A DNA stretch of 63,585 bases from an uncultured Pelagibacteraceae bacterium. Lineage in GTDB: Bacteria; Pseudomonadota; Alphaproteobacteria; Pelagibacterales; Pelagibacteraceae. The stretch is from NCBI GenBank assembly GCA_902544985.1, contig CACCFV010000004.1:1-63585 (forward strand). The letters run 5' to 3'. Below the pieces are notes generated by a model. The model was given only the letters and a program-made list of their open reading frames with translations. It ran no database searches and was not told the DNA's origin. Below, one piece after another: positions 17,959 through 27,095 of the stretch; position 1 is the stretch's first letter; every line of letters begins with the position of its first letter. The position numbers and the translations under genes were made by a program.

Positions 17959-20802
17959 TTAATTTAAACCCTTCAAGTTATTTACTATACTGTTGAAACC
18001 TGACGCATTTGAGGCTTTAATCATTAAATAATCATTATTATTGAAATCTTTCTTAATTAATTCAAAAATTCCTGATTTATTTTCTAAAATTCTTCCTCTT
18101 TTTACTTTCACAATATTATCGAATATTTCTCTTACCATTTTTCCCATAACAAATACTTTATCAATATTTGTCTCGTTTATTAAAGGAACTATTGATTGGT
18201 GAAGTTTTTTTGAATGTGAACCAAGTTCCATCATATCTCCAAGCAAAAGATATTTACGATATTTTTTTGTATCTATACTGTCATAATTTTTTAAGGCTGA
18301 TTTTAAAGATAGAGGATTAGAATTATAACTTTCATCAATTAAGTTTATTTTTTTGTTACCTATCTTTATTGTAGAATGATCTCCTCTTCCTGCTGGACTT
18401 CTAAAATCTAAGAAAATTTTTTCATTAAGTTTAAGCACATCTTTGTAAATACTTATTACACTTAAAGCGCTTAAAATATTATAAATATTACTTTGAAAAT
18501 TATTAGAAATTATAAAATATTTAAACTTATCATTAAGTTTAACTTTAATTTTAAATGTCTTTTTAACTTTTTTAATATTAAACAACTTAACATTTGCCTT
18601 TTTACTTTTAATCCCAAAAGAAATCACATTAATATTATTATTTTCAGCAATTTTTTTATGTAATTTGAAAAAACTATCATCAGCATTCAAGACAACAAAA
18701 CCATTGGGTAGTATATTTTTAATTATCTCTGCTTTAGCTAAAGCAATTTGTTTGATATTTTTGAAATTTTTTGCATGTGCATAATTTATGTTAGTTATCA
18801 AGCCAACATTCGGTTTTATAATATTTGTTAAATTATCTATTTCCCCTTTTTTATCCATACCAACCTCTAAAACTCCAAATTCATCACTATGTTTTAAATT
18901 AAGTAAACTTAATGGAACTCCAAATTTATTGTTATATGATTTTGGAGAAATACTAACACTAGAAATCTTTCCTAACACATTGCCCAATAATTCTTTGAGA
19001 GTAGTTTTTCCACAACTTCCTGTAATAGCTATAATATTTGTATCGATATTTTGTCTAAAAATTTTCGAAATTTCAGTCATAAATTTTAATGTATTTCTTA
19101 CTTTTATCTGACGTTTGCTATTAAATTTATTTTGAACTTTATTTACTACAACTAATGATGCTTTATTTTTAAATGCCTCTCCAATATATTTATTTCCATC
19201 ATTTTTTTTTCCTTTAATAGCAAAAAAGATATCATTCTTATTTACCTCTTTAGAGTTAATTCTTGCTTTATCTGCTTTTACTAAAGGAATTTTATTTTTG
19301 ATTTTTGATAATTCTTTAATAATATTTATCTTAAAGTTTTTTGATAAGCTTGTATTCTTAAGTTTAATACAATCTAAAATAATTTTTTTGTCTGAAAAAT
19401 AAATTTTCTTTTTACCAAAATCTTGAGTTTTCTCATGACCTTTTCCAGCAACCAACAAAATGTCACCTGTATTTAAATTTTTGATGGCCTCAGAAATAGC
19501 TTTTTTTCTATCAGGAATTTCTTTTATCGAAGTGTCTTGAATACCCTTTTTAATATCATCTCTTATTTTTCTTGGATCTTCAAATCTAGGATTATCATCT
19601 GTCAAATAAATTTCGTTAGAATAATCACATGCAATCTTTCCCATTTTAAATCTTTTATTTTGATCTCTATTTCCACCACAACCAAAGAGTAAAATTATTT
19701 TTTTATTTGGAAATTGCTCTTTAAGGTTTGAAAGACATATTCTAAGTGCATCTGGTGTATGTGCATAATCAAGTATTACTTTAGACCTATTTTTGATTTT
19801 ACCTATTTTTTCAAGTCTTCCATCTATTGGCTTAAGTTGTGATAAAACATTTAGAATCTTGATTAAACTTATATTGCTATTTTTTGCTGCAATAATCGCC
19901 ATTAAAATATTTTTTAATTGTATTTTTCCAATAAGATTTAAATTTATTTCTCTTGTTAGATTATAGTATCTAATTTTTAATATTTGTTTCTCACCTCTAT
20001 AACTATGAGATAAAATTTGAAATTGATTTTTGTTATTATTTAAAACCTGCAATTTCAATTTTCTAGAAATTGCGATTTTTTTTATTCTTTTAAATTCTGG
20101 TAATGTTTCATCTGTTATTACATTTCCTTTCTTTCCTATCAAATTTTCAAATAAGTACTGTTTTGCTTTAAAGTAATCTTTAAAATTTTTATGATAATCT
20201 AGATGATCTTGAGATAAATTTGTGAAAATACCTGATGAAAACTTTAAACCATTTAATCTATGCTGACGAAGGCCATGGCTAGAGGCTTCCATAATTACAT
20301 TGTTAATTTTTTTTGATTTTAATTTAGATAATATTTGTCCTAATCGAATTGGGTCTATAGTTGTATTTGGTAAATTAGATCTAAAATTTTTTGATTTTAC
20401 ACCCAATGTTCCAATTGAGGCGACTTTTACTTTATTTAGATTTAATAATTGAAAGTAAAAATCTGAAACAGATGATTTTCCATTTGTTCCAGTTACAGCA
20501 ATTAAATTATTTGGTTTATTCTTATAAATTTTAAAAGCGATTTCTGCTAAAAGTTTTCTAATATTTTTAGTATGAATGAATAAAATATCCTTTTGAAAAT
20601 TTTCAATTCTTTTCTCGCTAATGATAATTTTAGAGCCTTTTTTTATCGCGGTAGAAATAAATTTATTTCCGTCAAAATGGTTCCCTTTTATAGCAAAAAA
20701 AATATTATCTTTTTTAATATTTTTTGTATTGAAAGAAATTCCTGAGAAAAAAATTTTTTTTTTACTATTATCTATATTTGTAAAATAATTACCTAATAAC
20801 AT
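17959..20802 (-). CDS. murE-murF: MurE-MurF fusion: meso-DAP ligase and D-Ala-D-Ala ligase
   Basis: One 947-residue frame carries two complete Mur ligases. The first half (about 1-480) is MurE: ATP loop TGTNGKS (104-110), ASSHGLRQHRL, and the DDNPR motif that marks meso-diaminopimelate specificity. The second half (about 490-947) is MurF: TGSCGKTTLKE near residue 590, EVGMDKKGEI, and ESYNSNPLSLKSAL. A new N-terminal substrate domain (INSKEVNKNDIFFAIKGKKNDG) marks the MurF start. No stop, frameshift or linker repeat separates them. Two bases after ftsI and abutting mraY, it occupies the normal murE-murF place. MurE-MurF fusions are known in some bacteria. Confidence 0.95.
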   Translation of the reverse strand: MLLGNYFTNIDNSKKKIFFSGISFNTKNIKKDNIFFAIKGNHFDGNKFISTAIKKGSKIIISEKRIENFQKDILFIHTKNIRKLLAEIAFKIYKNKPNNLIAVTGTNGKSSVSDFYFQLLNLNKVKVASIGTLGVKSKNFRSNLPNTTIDPIRLGQILSKLKSKKINNVIMEASSHGLRQHRLNGLKFSSGIFTNLSQDHLDYHKNFKDYFKAKQYLFENLIGKKGNVITDETLPEFKRIKKIAISRKLKLQVLNNNKNQFQILSHSYRGEKQILKIRYYNLTREINLNLIGKIQLKNILMAIIAAKNSNISLIKILNVLSQLKPIDGRLEKIGKIKNRSKVILDYAHTPDALRICLSNLKEQFPNKKIILLFGCGGNRDQNKRFKMGKIACDYSNEIYLTDDNPRFEDPRKIRDDIKKGIQDTSIKEIPDRKKAISEAIKNLNTGDILLVAGKGHEKTQDFGKKKIYFSDKKIILDCIKLKNTSLSKNFKINIIKELSKIKNKIPLVKADKARINSKEVNKNDIFFAIKGKKNDGNKYIGEAFKNKASLVVVNKVQNKFNSKRQIKVRNTLKFMTEISKIFRQNIDTNIIAITGSCGKTTLKELLGNVLGKISSVSISPKSYNNKFGVPLSLLNLKHSDEFGVLEVGMDKKGEIDNLTNIIKPNVGLITNINYAHAKNFKNIKQIALAKAEIIKNILPNGFVVLNADDSFFKLHKKIAENNNINVISFGIKSKKANVKLFNIKKVKKTFKIKVKLNDKFKYFIISNNFQSNIYNILSALSVISIYKDVLKLNEKIFLDFRSPAGRGDHSTIKIGNKKINLIDESYNSNPLSLKSALKNYDSIDTKKYRKYLLLGDMMELGSHSKKLHQSIVPLINETNIDKVFVMGKMVREIFDNIVKVKRGRILENKSGIFELIKKDFNNNDYLMIKASNASGFNSIVNNLKGLN

Positions 20803-20804
20803 TG

Positions 20805-22475
20805 TTAATTAACTTCTGTGTATTTTGTGGCTAAAATAGGCCCAATCTTTTCTATAATTTGACCAACAACTTCAACTGAAGTCCAACCTGCGGTATTAAA
20901 AGGAGTTCCTTTGTATTTTATTCCTGATCCATCTCTATAATTATAAACATATTCACTATTTGTTTTAGGCTCATCCAACATCACAACTAAGCTATACTTA
21001 GGATTTGAGGCTGGAAATACTGAAACAAAAGTATTAATTTTTTTTCGGGAATATCTACCCTCTAAAATTTTTTCTGCGGTACCAGTTTTCCCTGCAACCT
21101 CATAACCTTCTACATTAGCTAGAGTTGCTGTACCTTCTTTTGTAGTTACAATTTTTCTTAATATTGAAACAAGATTTGATGAAACATTATCCTCTAAAAT
21201 TCTTTCTCCTTTAACATATTTTTCTTTTTTAATAAGAGTAGGGTTAATCTTATAACCACCATTAGCAATGGTGGAGTAAGCGCTAGTTAATTGTAAAATT
21301 GTAGTAGTTATTCCATGTCCATATGAAGTTGTTGCAAGCTTACACTTTCCCCAATTAAAGGGTATTGGTTCACCCATTTCCTCTATATCAAATTTTATTG
21401 AGTTAATTAGGTCGAGATCATTTAAAAATTTTTTATATTTTTCAATCCCAATTGCTTGACCGATCCTCACCGAACCTATATTTCCTGATCGGATAAGTAT
21501 TTCTTCAGCAGTTAAATTAGAGGGAATCTTTTTATCGTATTCACTTATTTTATTTTTTCCGCAAGTAATACTTTTTTCTAAATTTTTAAACTTAGTATTA
21601 GTCTCTATTATTTTTTCATTTAGTGCTGCTGCCAAGGTAAAAGTTTTAAAAACAGAACCTAATTCATAAACACCTTTAGTGGCTCTATTAATATAATTCA
21701 CATCTGTAATATTTTGTCTTTGATTAGGGTCAAAATCAGGAAGGGAAATAATTGATAGTACCTCGCCGTTATCTACATCCATTAAAATTGAGGCACTACC
21801 TTTAGTTTTAAATATTTTATTAAACCTTATTAACTCTTCTCTTATCAGGAACTGAATATCTTTATCGACAGTAAGTTGAATAGATTTATCGTTTTTTTTT
21901 AAATCTACATCTAATGATTTCTCTAACCCAGAAATCCCCAAGTTATCATCATCTATTTGTCCTATTATATGACTAAATAAATTTTTTTGTGGATAAACTC
22001 TTATAAGATTTTCATGTGGTTTTATCGATTTATCACCCAACATCATAATTTTCTCATAATTCTCCTCTGAAATTTTTTTTTCAAACCAAAAAAATTTATC
22101 TTTTGAAAGTTTTGAATTAATTAATTCAAAATCTTTATCAGGAAAAATATATTTTAGATTAAGTAGCAATTTTTTTTTATCTATTGCTTCAACTGGATTT
22201 ATTCCAATATCAATGGAATTAACAGTTTTTGCTAAAAAATGATTGTTTCGGTCCAAGATATTTGCTCTCTGAATTTTATTAAAAGAGCCATAATTCCTTA
22301 AAGTATTAGATTTTAAATCTCTAGATCCCAGATGAGCAAGATGAATACAATAAATTACAGAAATCAAAAAAAAAATAAAAAAAATAAATGCAATTCTATT
22401 AAATCTAATATCGAGGTTTTTTTTATTATTTTTAAATTCAAGTTCTTCTTTATTTTCTTGGAGAATAAATTTCAT
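20805..22475 (-). CDS. ftsI: Septal transpeptidase FtsI (PBP3)
   Basis: A class B penicillin-binding protein that crosslinks septal peptidoglycan with FtsW. The 556 residues have a cytoplasmic tail, one membrane segment (about 27-48), a PBP dimerisation domain and the transpeptidase domain with SVFK (serine nucleophile), SGN and KTGTAEK motifs. The size is usual. It lies four bases downstream of ftsL. Confidence 0.96.
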   Translation of the reverse strand: MKFILQENKEELEFKNNKKNLDIRFNRIAFIFFIFFLISVIYCIHLAHLGSRDLKSNTLRNYGSFNKIQRANILDRNNHFLAKTVNSIDIGINPVEAIDKKKLLLNLKYIFPDKDFELINSKLSKDKFFWFEKKISEENYEKIMMLGDKSIKPHENLIRVYPQKNLFSHIIGQIDDDNLGISGLEKSLDVDLKKNDKSIQLTVDKDIQFLIREELIRFNKIFKTKGSASILMDVDNGEVLSIISLPDFDPNQRQNITDVNYINRATKGVYELGSVFKTFTLAAALNEKIIETNTKFKNLEKSITCGKNKISEYDKKIPSNLTAEEILIRSGNIGSVRIGQAIGIEKYKKFLNDLDLINSIKFDIEEMGEPIPFNWGKCKLATTSYGHGITTTILQLTSAYSTIANGGYKINPTLIKKEKYVKGERILEDNVSSNLVSILRKIVTTKEGTATLANVEGYEVAGKTGTAEKILEGRYSRKKINTFVSVFPASNPKYSLVVMLDEPKTNSEYVYNYRDGSGIKYKGTPFNTAGWTSVEVVGQIIEKIGPILATKYTEVN

Positions 22476-22479
22476 ATTA

Positions 22480-22791
22480 TTATTTTTCGCTATCTATAAT
22501 TTTGACATCACTTGTAAAAATTTTTTCTCTTGTGAAGTCAATAATTTCAATTTCATTTATACTCTTTTGGGTTAACTTATTTTCAAAATAAAGGTTTTGA
22601 TAATTAATCAGTTTTTCTGGTGAGCTAAGATAATCAAATTCAAGTTTCACATTATCTAATTCTAAATTTAGATCTGATATATTCTCTTTTAAACTAAATA
22701 ATTCCTCATCAATTTTCTTCGTAGAATTTTTTATAAAAGAGGTAATTACAATAAGTGAAAAAATTAAACTAATAGTTAAAATTTTTTTCAT
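22480..22791 (-). CDS. ftsL: FtsL-like division protein
   Basis: A 103-residue protein with one N-terminal membrane segment (residues about 4-20) and a periplasmic coiled coil ([22 protein letters not shown]) followed by a short tail. Sequence identity to FtsL is weak, as is usual for this family. The call rests on topology, length and position between rsmH and ftsI, where ftsL always sits in dcw clusters. It would bridge FtsQ and FtsWI. The start overlaps the rsmH stop by four bases. Confidence 0.78.
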   Translation of the reverse strand: MKKILTISLIFSLIVITSFIKNSTKKIDEELFSLKENISDLNLELDNVKLEFDYLSSPEKLINYQNLYFENKLTQKSINEIEIIDFTREKIFTSDVKIIDSEK

Positions 22792-23798
22792 AAGTTATGT
22801 CCAAGATTTTCAATTTCTATTAAATCTTTAAATTTGTCTAAAATATCAGTTTTAAAATCATAAAAATTTTCCTTTTTAATTAAGCATCTTAATTTTGCAG
22901 ACCTAGAGGGATAGTTTTCTTTCAGTTCTCGATTTGATGGGACTATCGGTTTTTTTTGATACAATTTAAATAAAATTTCTTCATGTATTTCTTTAGGTTG
23001 GTACCTAGATACACTTTTATGTTCTGAGAGACTTCTAAAAAAATATTTTACAATTTTATCTTCTAAAGAATGAAAAGTTACAACAGCCAAAAGACCATCT
23101 TTTTTTAAAACTTTAGCTGCATGAATCATTCCATAAATTAACTCACTTATTTCTTTGTTAACAAAAATTCTTAATGCCTGGAAAACTTTAGTTGCCGAAT
23201 GAGTTTTTTTATTATTTCCTTTTTTTGATTTTTCAATAATTTTTACTAAGTGAGGAGTGTCTATTTCTTTTATTAATCGTTCTTTAAGAATATTTTTAAC
23301 AATTAATTTTGCGTCTCTTTCATCACCAAAAGATTTGAAAATTTTTACTAGGCTTTTTCCGTCTAATTTATTTACTGTTTCTTTAGCTGAGAATTCATTT
23401 AAACCCATCCTCATATCTAATGATCCACGAGAATTAAATGATAATCCTTTTTTTGGATCTTTAATTTGCGTAAATGAATAACCTAAATCAAATAATACAC
23501 CTCTGATATTTTCATTTTTAAGTTTTAAATTTCCTAATTTACTAAAATTTAAATTCTTAAAGATAAATCGGTCTGGAAATTCTTTTTTAATTTCTTTTGC
23601 AACTTTTAAACTTTCAAAATCTCTATCAAAACCAATTACTTTGTTGTTTTTATTTTTAAGAATTTCTCGAGTGTAGCCGCCTTGACCAAAAGTGCAGTCA
23701 ATAAATGTGCCACCATATTGAGGGGTAATAATGCTAATAATTTCTTTTAGCAGTACTGGATAATGTTTTGTTTTATCCTGTACTATGGTGGCTTCCAT
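22788..23798 (-). CDS. rsmH: 16S rRNA m4C1402 methyltransferase RsmH (MraW)
   Basis: A SAM-dependent enzyme that N4-methylates C1402 of 16S rRNA. The 336 residues show [10 protein letters not shown], the SAM loop [33 protein letters not shown] and the [13 protein letters not shown] block. The length is slightly above the 313 of E. coli. It normally follows mraZ directly; here ftsZ is inserted between, 18 bases upstream. Confidence 0.97.
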   Translation of the reverse strand: MEATIVQDKTKHYPVLLKEIISIITPQYGGTFIDCTFGQGGYTREILKNKNNKVIGFDRDFESLKVAKEIKKEFPDRFIFKNLNFSKLGNLKLKNENIRGVLFDLGYSFTQIKDPKKGLSFNSRGSLDMRMGLNEFSAKETVNKLDGKSLVKIFKSFGDERDAKLIVKNILKERLIKEIDTPHLVKIIEKSKKGNNKKTHSATKVFQALRIFVNKEISELIYGMIHAAKVLKKDGLLAVVTFHSLEDKIVKYFFRSLSEHKSVSRYQPKEIHEEILFKLYQKKPIVPSNRELKENYPSRSAKLRCLIKKENFYDFKTDILDKFKDLIEIENLGHNL

Positions 23799-23816
23799 TT
23801 ATTTTTATGAAGACCA

Positions 23817-25283
23817 TTAATTTTTTTGTCTTCTTAAAAATGCTGGTATCTCTAAATCATCATCCTGATCTTCATTATCTTGCGATAACAAATTTTCTGG
23901 AGAAGATATTTCGTTTTGAGAACTAAATAAGTCTGGTGCATCCCTATCTACTCCAAACTCTTTTAAATCATTTTTTATCTCGTCTTCTTGAGTTGATTCT
24001 CCAACAGCTTCTTGTGTGAAAGAACTTTCCTCATCCTCTTTAGTGTTTTCAACTAAGCTTTCAACTTTTTGGTTCTTTAATAGTTCCTCATGATATTGAT
24101 CATTGATTTGGTTAATATTTTGATTTGCAACAGTCTCACTAAGATTTTCAGTCGTAATTTCATTCTCTAATTTTAGTGCATTAGCTCCACTTGAAATAGG
24201 GTTACTAGTTGAAAAATTAAAAGTAGTATTAGATCCTAAATTAGAAAAATCAGAGTATCCAGGATTTCTATTTTGTATCCTGTGTACCATATTGATAACT
24301 GATTTTGTTTCAGGTTGTTGTCCATCTAAAGCAGTTGCAACAATTGATACTCTAATTTTACCCTCAAGAGATGGGTCAGTTATTGCTCCTATAATAACTT
24401 CAGCATCAGCTTCAACTTCAGATCTTATTTTGTTAACTACCTCGTCAACTTCAAATAATTTAAGATCTTTGCCGCCAGTGATATTGACAAGTAAACCTTT
24501 TGCACCTTTTAGAGTATAATCATCAATTAAAGGATTGCTAATTGCCATCTCTGTAGCTTTCATAGATCTACCCTCACCTTCGGCTTCTCCTGTACCCATC
24601 ATTGCTTTACCCATAGACGCCATAACTGTTTCAACATCAGCAAAATCTAAATTAATGATCCCGGGTCTTACCATAAGATCTGTTACACTTTGAACCCCAT
24701 GCATTAAAACATTATTTGATAGATTAAATGATTCCTCAAAAGTTGTTTGTTCATTCGCTATTTTAAATAAATTTTGATTGGGAATTACAATTATAGTATC
24801 TACATGTTTCCTAAGTTCCTCAAGACCAATTTGAGCTCTTCTCATTCTTGATGGGCCTTCATACAAAAAAGGTAATGTCACAACTCCAACAGTTAAAATA
24901 TTTAATTCTTTTGCAGCTCTAGCAATTACGTGTGCTGCACCAGTTCCTGTTCCACCGCCCATTCCAGCAGCTATAAAAACCATGTTTGCACCTTGTAAAA
25001 CATTAATTATATCATTTAGAGACTCATCAGCTGCAGCTTGACCTATATCAATTTTAGCACCTGCGCCCAAACCTTTAGTTAAATTTAAACCGATTTGAAT
25101 TTTTGATTTTGCTTTACTATGTTTAAGATCTTGTGCATCAGTGTTAACAGCAATGAATTCCACGCCTTGCATTCCATTTTCAATCATTTCATTAATAGCA
25201 TTTCCACCTGCACCACCCACTCCCATTACCAAAAGTCTTGGTTGTAATTCTTTAATCTCCGGCGTTTTAAAGTTAATTGTCAT
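23817..25283 (-). CDS. ftsZ: Cell division GTPase FtsZ
   Basis: The tubulin-like protein that forms the division ring. The 488 residues have the GTP loop GGGTGTG (109-115), the catalytic T7 loop NLDFADVE, an acidic disordered linker of about 130 residues, and a C-terminal peptide [12 protein letters not shown] of the kind that binds FtsA in other bacteria. The gene lies 26 bases after mraZ and 18 before rsmH; in the standard dcw order it would lie between ftsA and lpxC. Its own GGGGGA ribosome site suggests strong translation. The sequence is otherwise normal and intact. Confidence 0.98.
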   Translation of the reverse strand: MTINFKTPEIKELQPRLLVMGVGGAGGNAINEMIENGMQGVEFIAVNTDAQDLKHSKAKSKIQIGLNLTKGLGAGAKIDIGQAAADESLNDIINVLQGANMVFIAAGMGGGTGTGAAHVIARAAKELNILTVGVVTLPFLYEGPSRMRRAQIGLEELRKHVDTIIVIPNQNLFKIANEQTTFEESFNLSNNVLMHGVQSVTDLMVRPGIINLDFADVETVMASMGKAMMGTGEAEGEGRSMKATEMAISNPLIDDYTLKGAKGLLVNITGGKDLKLFEVDEVVNKIRSEVEADAEVIIGAITDPSLEGKIRVSIVATALDGQQPETKSVINMVHRIQNRNPGYSDFSNLGSNTTFNFSTSNPISSGANALKLENEITTENLSETVANQNINQINDQYHEELLKNQKVESLVENTKEDEESSFTQEAVGESTQEDEIKNDLKEFGVDRDAPDLFSSQNEISSPENLLSQDNEDQDDDLEIPAFLRRQKN

Positions 25284-25290
25284 TTTATTA

Positions 25291-25296
25291 TCCCCC
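25291..25296 (-). promoter_or_regulatory. Strong ribosome binding site of ftsZ
   Basis: The minus strand reads GGGGGA, seven bases before the ftsZ ATG. Such a G-run is rare in this AT-rich DNA, where many starts have only weak Shine-Dalgarno sequences. It supports the chosen start and may give FtsZ higher expression than the neighbouring dcw genes. Confidence 0.5.
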
Positions 25297-25309
25297 GTTA
25301 TTTATAAAG

Positions 25310-25753
25310 TTAATGCTCCCATTTAAGACCGGCACGATTTAAATTTGCTTTTTTTCTTGCAGTGACCTTAAATTTTTCAAAAATTGTTGGTTCCCATATC
25401 TGAAAAGTCTTACCTTGACCAACAAACACCATGCTATTTTTAATCTTCGCGTGTTTTAGTAATTTTGGTGTAAGTGAAATTCTTCCTTCGCTGTCAAATT
25501 GTAAATTTATACTTTCTGATAATATTGATGTTGCAAAAAAATCTCTTTTTTCTTCAAATGGATTTAAAGTGTCTATTGAATTTGAAATTTTCTCAACTCT
25601 ATCTTGGGGCCATGCTTCTATTGATTGATTGTTAAATGATGGATAACAAATAACACCATTATATCCTAAATTAGATAAATAAGATCTAAAGCTCGCTGGC
25701 ACTGACACCCTTCCTTTTTTGTCTAATTTGTTTTCGTAGGTTGATAAAAACAT
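25310..25753 (-). CDS. mraZ: Transcriptional regulator MraZ
   Basis: A ring-forming DNA-binding protein of the AbrB/SpoVT fold that represses the dcw promoter. The 147 residues contain two MraZ repeats, each with the DxxGR core: LDKKGRVSVPASFR at residues about 11-24 and FDSEGRISLTPKLL at about 86-99. It is the first gene of the dcw cluster, and its promoter carries TGGG repeats that match the known MraZ operator. The ATG at 25753 has an AAGGA about 13 bases upstream, which is rather far. Confidence 0.95.
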   Translation of the reverse strand: MFLSTYENKLDKKGRVSVPASFRSYLSNLGYNGVICYPSFNNQSIEAWPQDRVEKISNSIDTLNPFEEKRDFFATSILSESINLQFDSEGRISLTPKLLKHAKIKNSMVFVGQGKTFQIWEPTIFEKFKVTARKKANLNRAGLKWEH

Positions 25754-25783
25754 AAACCATAAAATCCTTTATTCCTCTCTTTA

Positions 25784-25807
25784 TGGGAATATATGGGATA
25801 TTATGGG
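25784..25807. promoter_or_regulatory. Putative MraZ operator, three TGGG repeats
   Basis: TGGG occurs on the plus strand at 25784, 25794 and 25804, exactly ten bases apart, so one helical turn each. The first two are TGGGA and the third TGGGT. Published MraZ sites in E. coli are TGGGN repeats with five-base spacers, the same geometry. The array covers the probable transcription start, the -10 box and part of the spacer of the mraZ promoter, suggesting autorepression. The repeats point away from mraZ, which may differ from the E. coli arrangement. Confidence 0.6.
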
Positions 25808-25826
25808 TTTTTTAGCGTGGTGTCAA
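25798..25826 (-). promoter_or_regulatory. Sigma-70 promoter of mraZ and the dcw cluster
   Basis: On the minus strand a perfect TTGACA (25826-25821) is followed after 17 bases by TAATAT (25803-25798); a CATAAT lies at 15 bases as an alternative -10. Transcription would start near 25791, leaving a leader of about 38 bases before mraZ. It is one of the best -35 elements I noticed in the window and probably drives the whole run down to ligA. Confidence 0.6.
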
Positions 25827-25905
25827 TACATACAATTCAAGATTTAAATGGCCAATTTTGATTAATTTATTTATGAATTATTGAGGATTTAAATATAAAA
25901 ATTAA

Positions 25906-26257
25906 CCAGATAAACTATAAGCCGGGTTCTGTCATTTAAACTTATCATTTCTCTAGGTTTGAAATCACTTCCAAACTCAAGCAACTAACCCAAGTGACTA
26001 GCCAAGGATGGCTTTTAGTTTTTTAACAGTGTCACCTCTACTTAGTCTTGCTCCCAGTGGGGTTTTCCAGCGTTCATTGTTACCAATAGAACCGGTGTGC
26101 TCTTACCACACCTTTTCACCCTTGCCATGTTATGGCGGTTTATTTTCTGTGGCACTATCCCTAGGGTTGCCCCCGCCAGGTATTACCTGGCACTGTATCC
26201 TTGCGGAGCCCGGACTTTCCTCTTTAATTTCTTAAAGCGATAAATCATTTATCTGGC
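25906..26257 (-). ncRNA. rnpB: RNase P RNA (M1 RNA)
   Basis: The catalytic RNA that trims 5' leaders from tRNAs. On the minus strand it starts CCAGATAAA and ends TTTATCTGG, giving a nine-base-pair P1 helix. The conserved core is present: GAGGAAAGTCCGGGCT near the 5' end (P4 strand) and ACAGAACCCGGCTTAT near the 3' end. About 352 nucleotides, normal for the type A fold. Together with the mraZ leader it fills the only stretch over 300 bases without a protein gene (25754-26301). The order amidase-rnpB-mraZ fits an alphaproteobacterial arrangement. Confidence 0.96.
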
Positions 26258-26263
26258 TAAATT

Positions 26264-26291
26264 AATTTATTACTAAATCAGATTTTTTCAA
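26264..26291 (-). promoter_or_regulatory. Probable promoter of rnpB
   Basis: The minus strand has TTGAAA (26291-26286), a 16-base spacer and TAAATT (26269-26264), followed seven bases later by the first base of the RNase P RNA. Spacing to the mature 5' end fits direct initiation. The -10 is a weak match, so the call is moderate. Confidence 0.45.
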
Positions 26292-26301
26292 GAGTAATTA
26301 G

Positions 26302-27033
26302 TTAGGATTTAAGTAAATTTTGACTTAAAATTAGACATTCCTTATCACAAATTCCATTTACTAGACTCTGTCGAAATCTTCGCTGGAAAGCTTTAACTAT
26401 AAGTCTTTTTTTAATAGCATGCCTTTTTAATTGAACTCTTGTGTATCCAATCTTCTGAAGATTGATAAAAAATTTATTTTCCTCTGATGAATTTATCTTT
26501 TTATGTCTGTATTGTTTTAGTTTTTTTTCATCTAATTTATGCCAGAGTGCAAGTTTAAGTTTTGCCAATTCTTTCCATGGAAATTTTTCTCCTGGATCTT
26601 TTTTACGATATGGAGCAATATCTGAATGCCCCAGGATATTCCTGCGATTTACTCTATATCTTACTGTCAAAAATCTTAAGAGTTTTTTAACCGATTTTAT
26701 TTGTTTACCAGAAAATTTTTCATAAAAATTTTCATGACCAGAATTTTGTATTTCAACGCCAATTGAATAACGATTTAAAGATTGAATATTTTTCCAATTA
26801 GAAATTCCTGCGTGCCAAGCCTCATAAAGGTCTGGAACTAAGTTTAATATTTTTCCATTTTTTTTTATAAAGTAGTGAGCACTCACTTTTGACTTATAAT
26901 TAGTTAGTCTATTTAAAGCCGATAACTCATTTTTCATTCCGGTGTAATGAATAATTATGTATTTAATCTTCTTTTTTATTCTTTTGGGTGTACTAAAGTT
27001 TGGAGAATAATTTTGTGTTATTTTAAGCCACAT
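26302..27033 (-). CDS. N-acetylmuramoyl-L-alanine amidase (AmpD/AmiD type)
   Basis: A zinc amidase_2 enzyme that cleaves the lactyl-amide bond of peptidoglycan or recycled muropeptides. The 243 residues show YIIIHYTG (first zinc His), SAHYFIKKNGKI, WHAGISNWKN, SIGVEIQNSGH and the zinc-ligand LGHSDIAPYRKKDPG. A C-terminal segment (about 195-240) resembles a peptidoglycan-binding helical domain. No signal peptide is evident, so cytoplasmic recycling (AmpD-like) is more likely than an outer-membrane AmiD. It lies upstream of rnpB on the same strand. Confidence 0.88.
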   Translation of the reverse strand: MWLKITQNYSPNFSTPKRIKKKIKYIIIHYTGMKNELSALNRLTNYKSKVSAHYFIKKNGKILNLVPDLYEAWHAGISNWKNIQSLNRYSIGVEIQNSGHENFYEKFSGKQIKSVKKLLRFLTVRYRVNRRNILGHSDIAPYRKKDPGEKFPWKELAKLKLALWHKLDEKKLKQYRHKKINSSEENKFFINLQKIGYTRVQLKRHAIKKRLIVKAFQRRFRQSLVNGICDKECLILSQNLLKS

Positions 27034-27095
27034 TTATGCTCTAATTCTGATTAATTCTTATTTTAATTTCTTTCCCATTGTAATATACAGGATCA

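Noticed and set aside
18788..19111. 107-residue plus-strand frame inside the murF half
   Set aside because: Lies opposite conserved MurF ATP-binding sequence and has no independent features.
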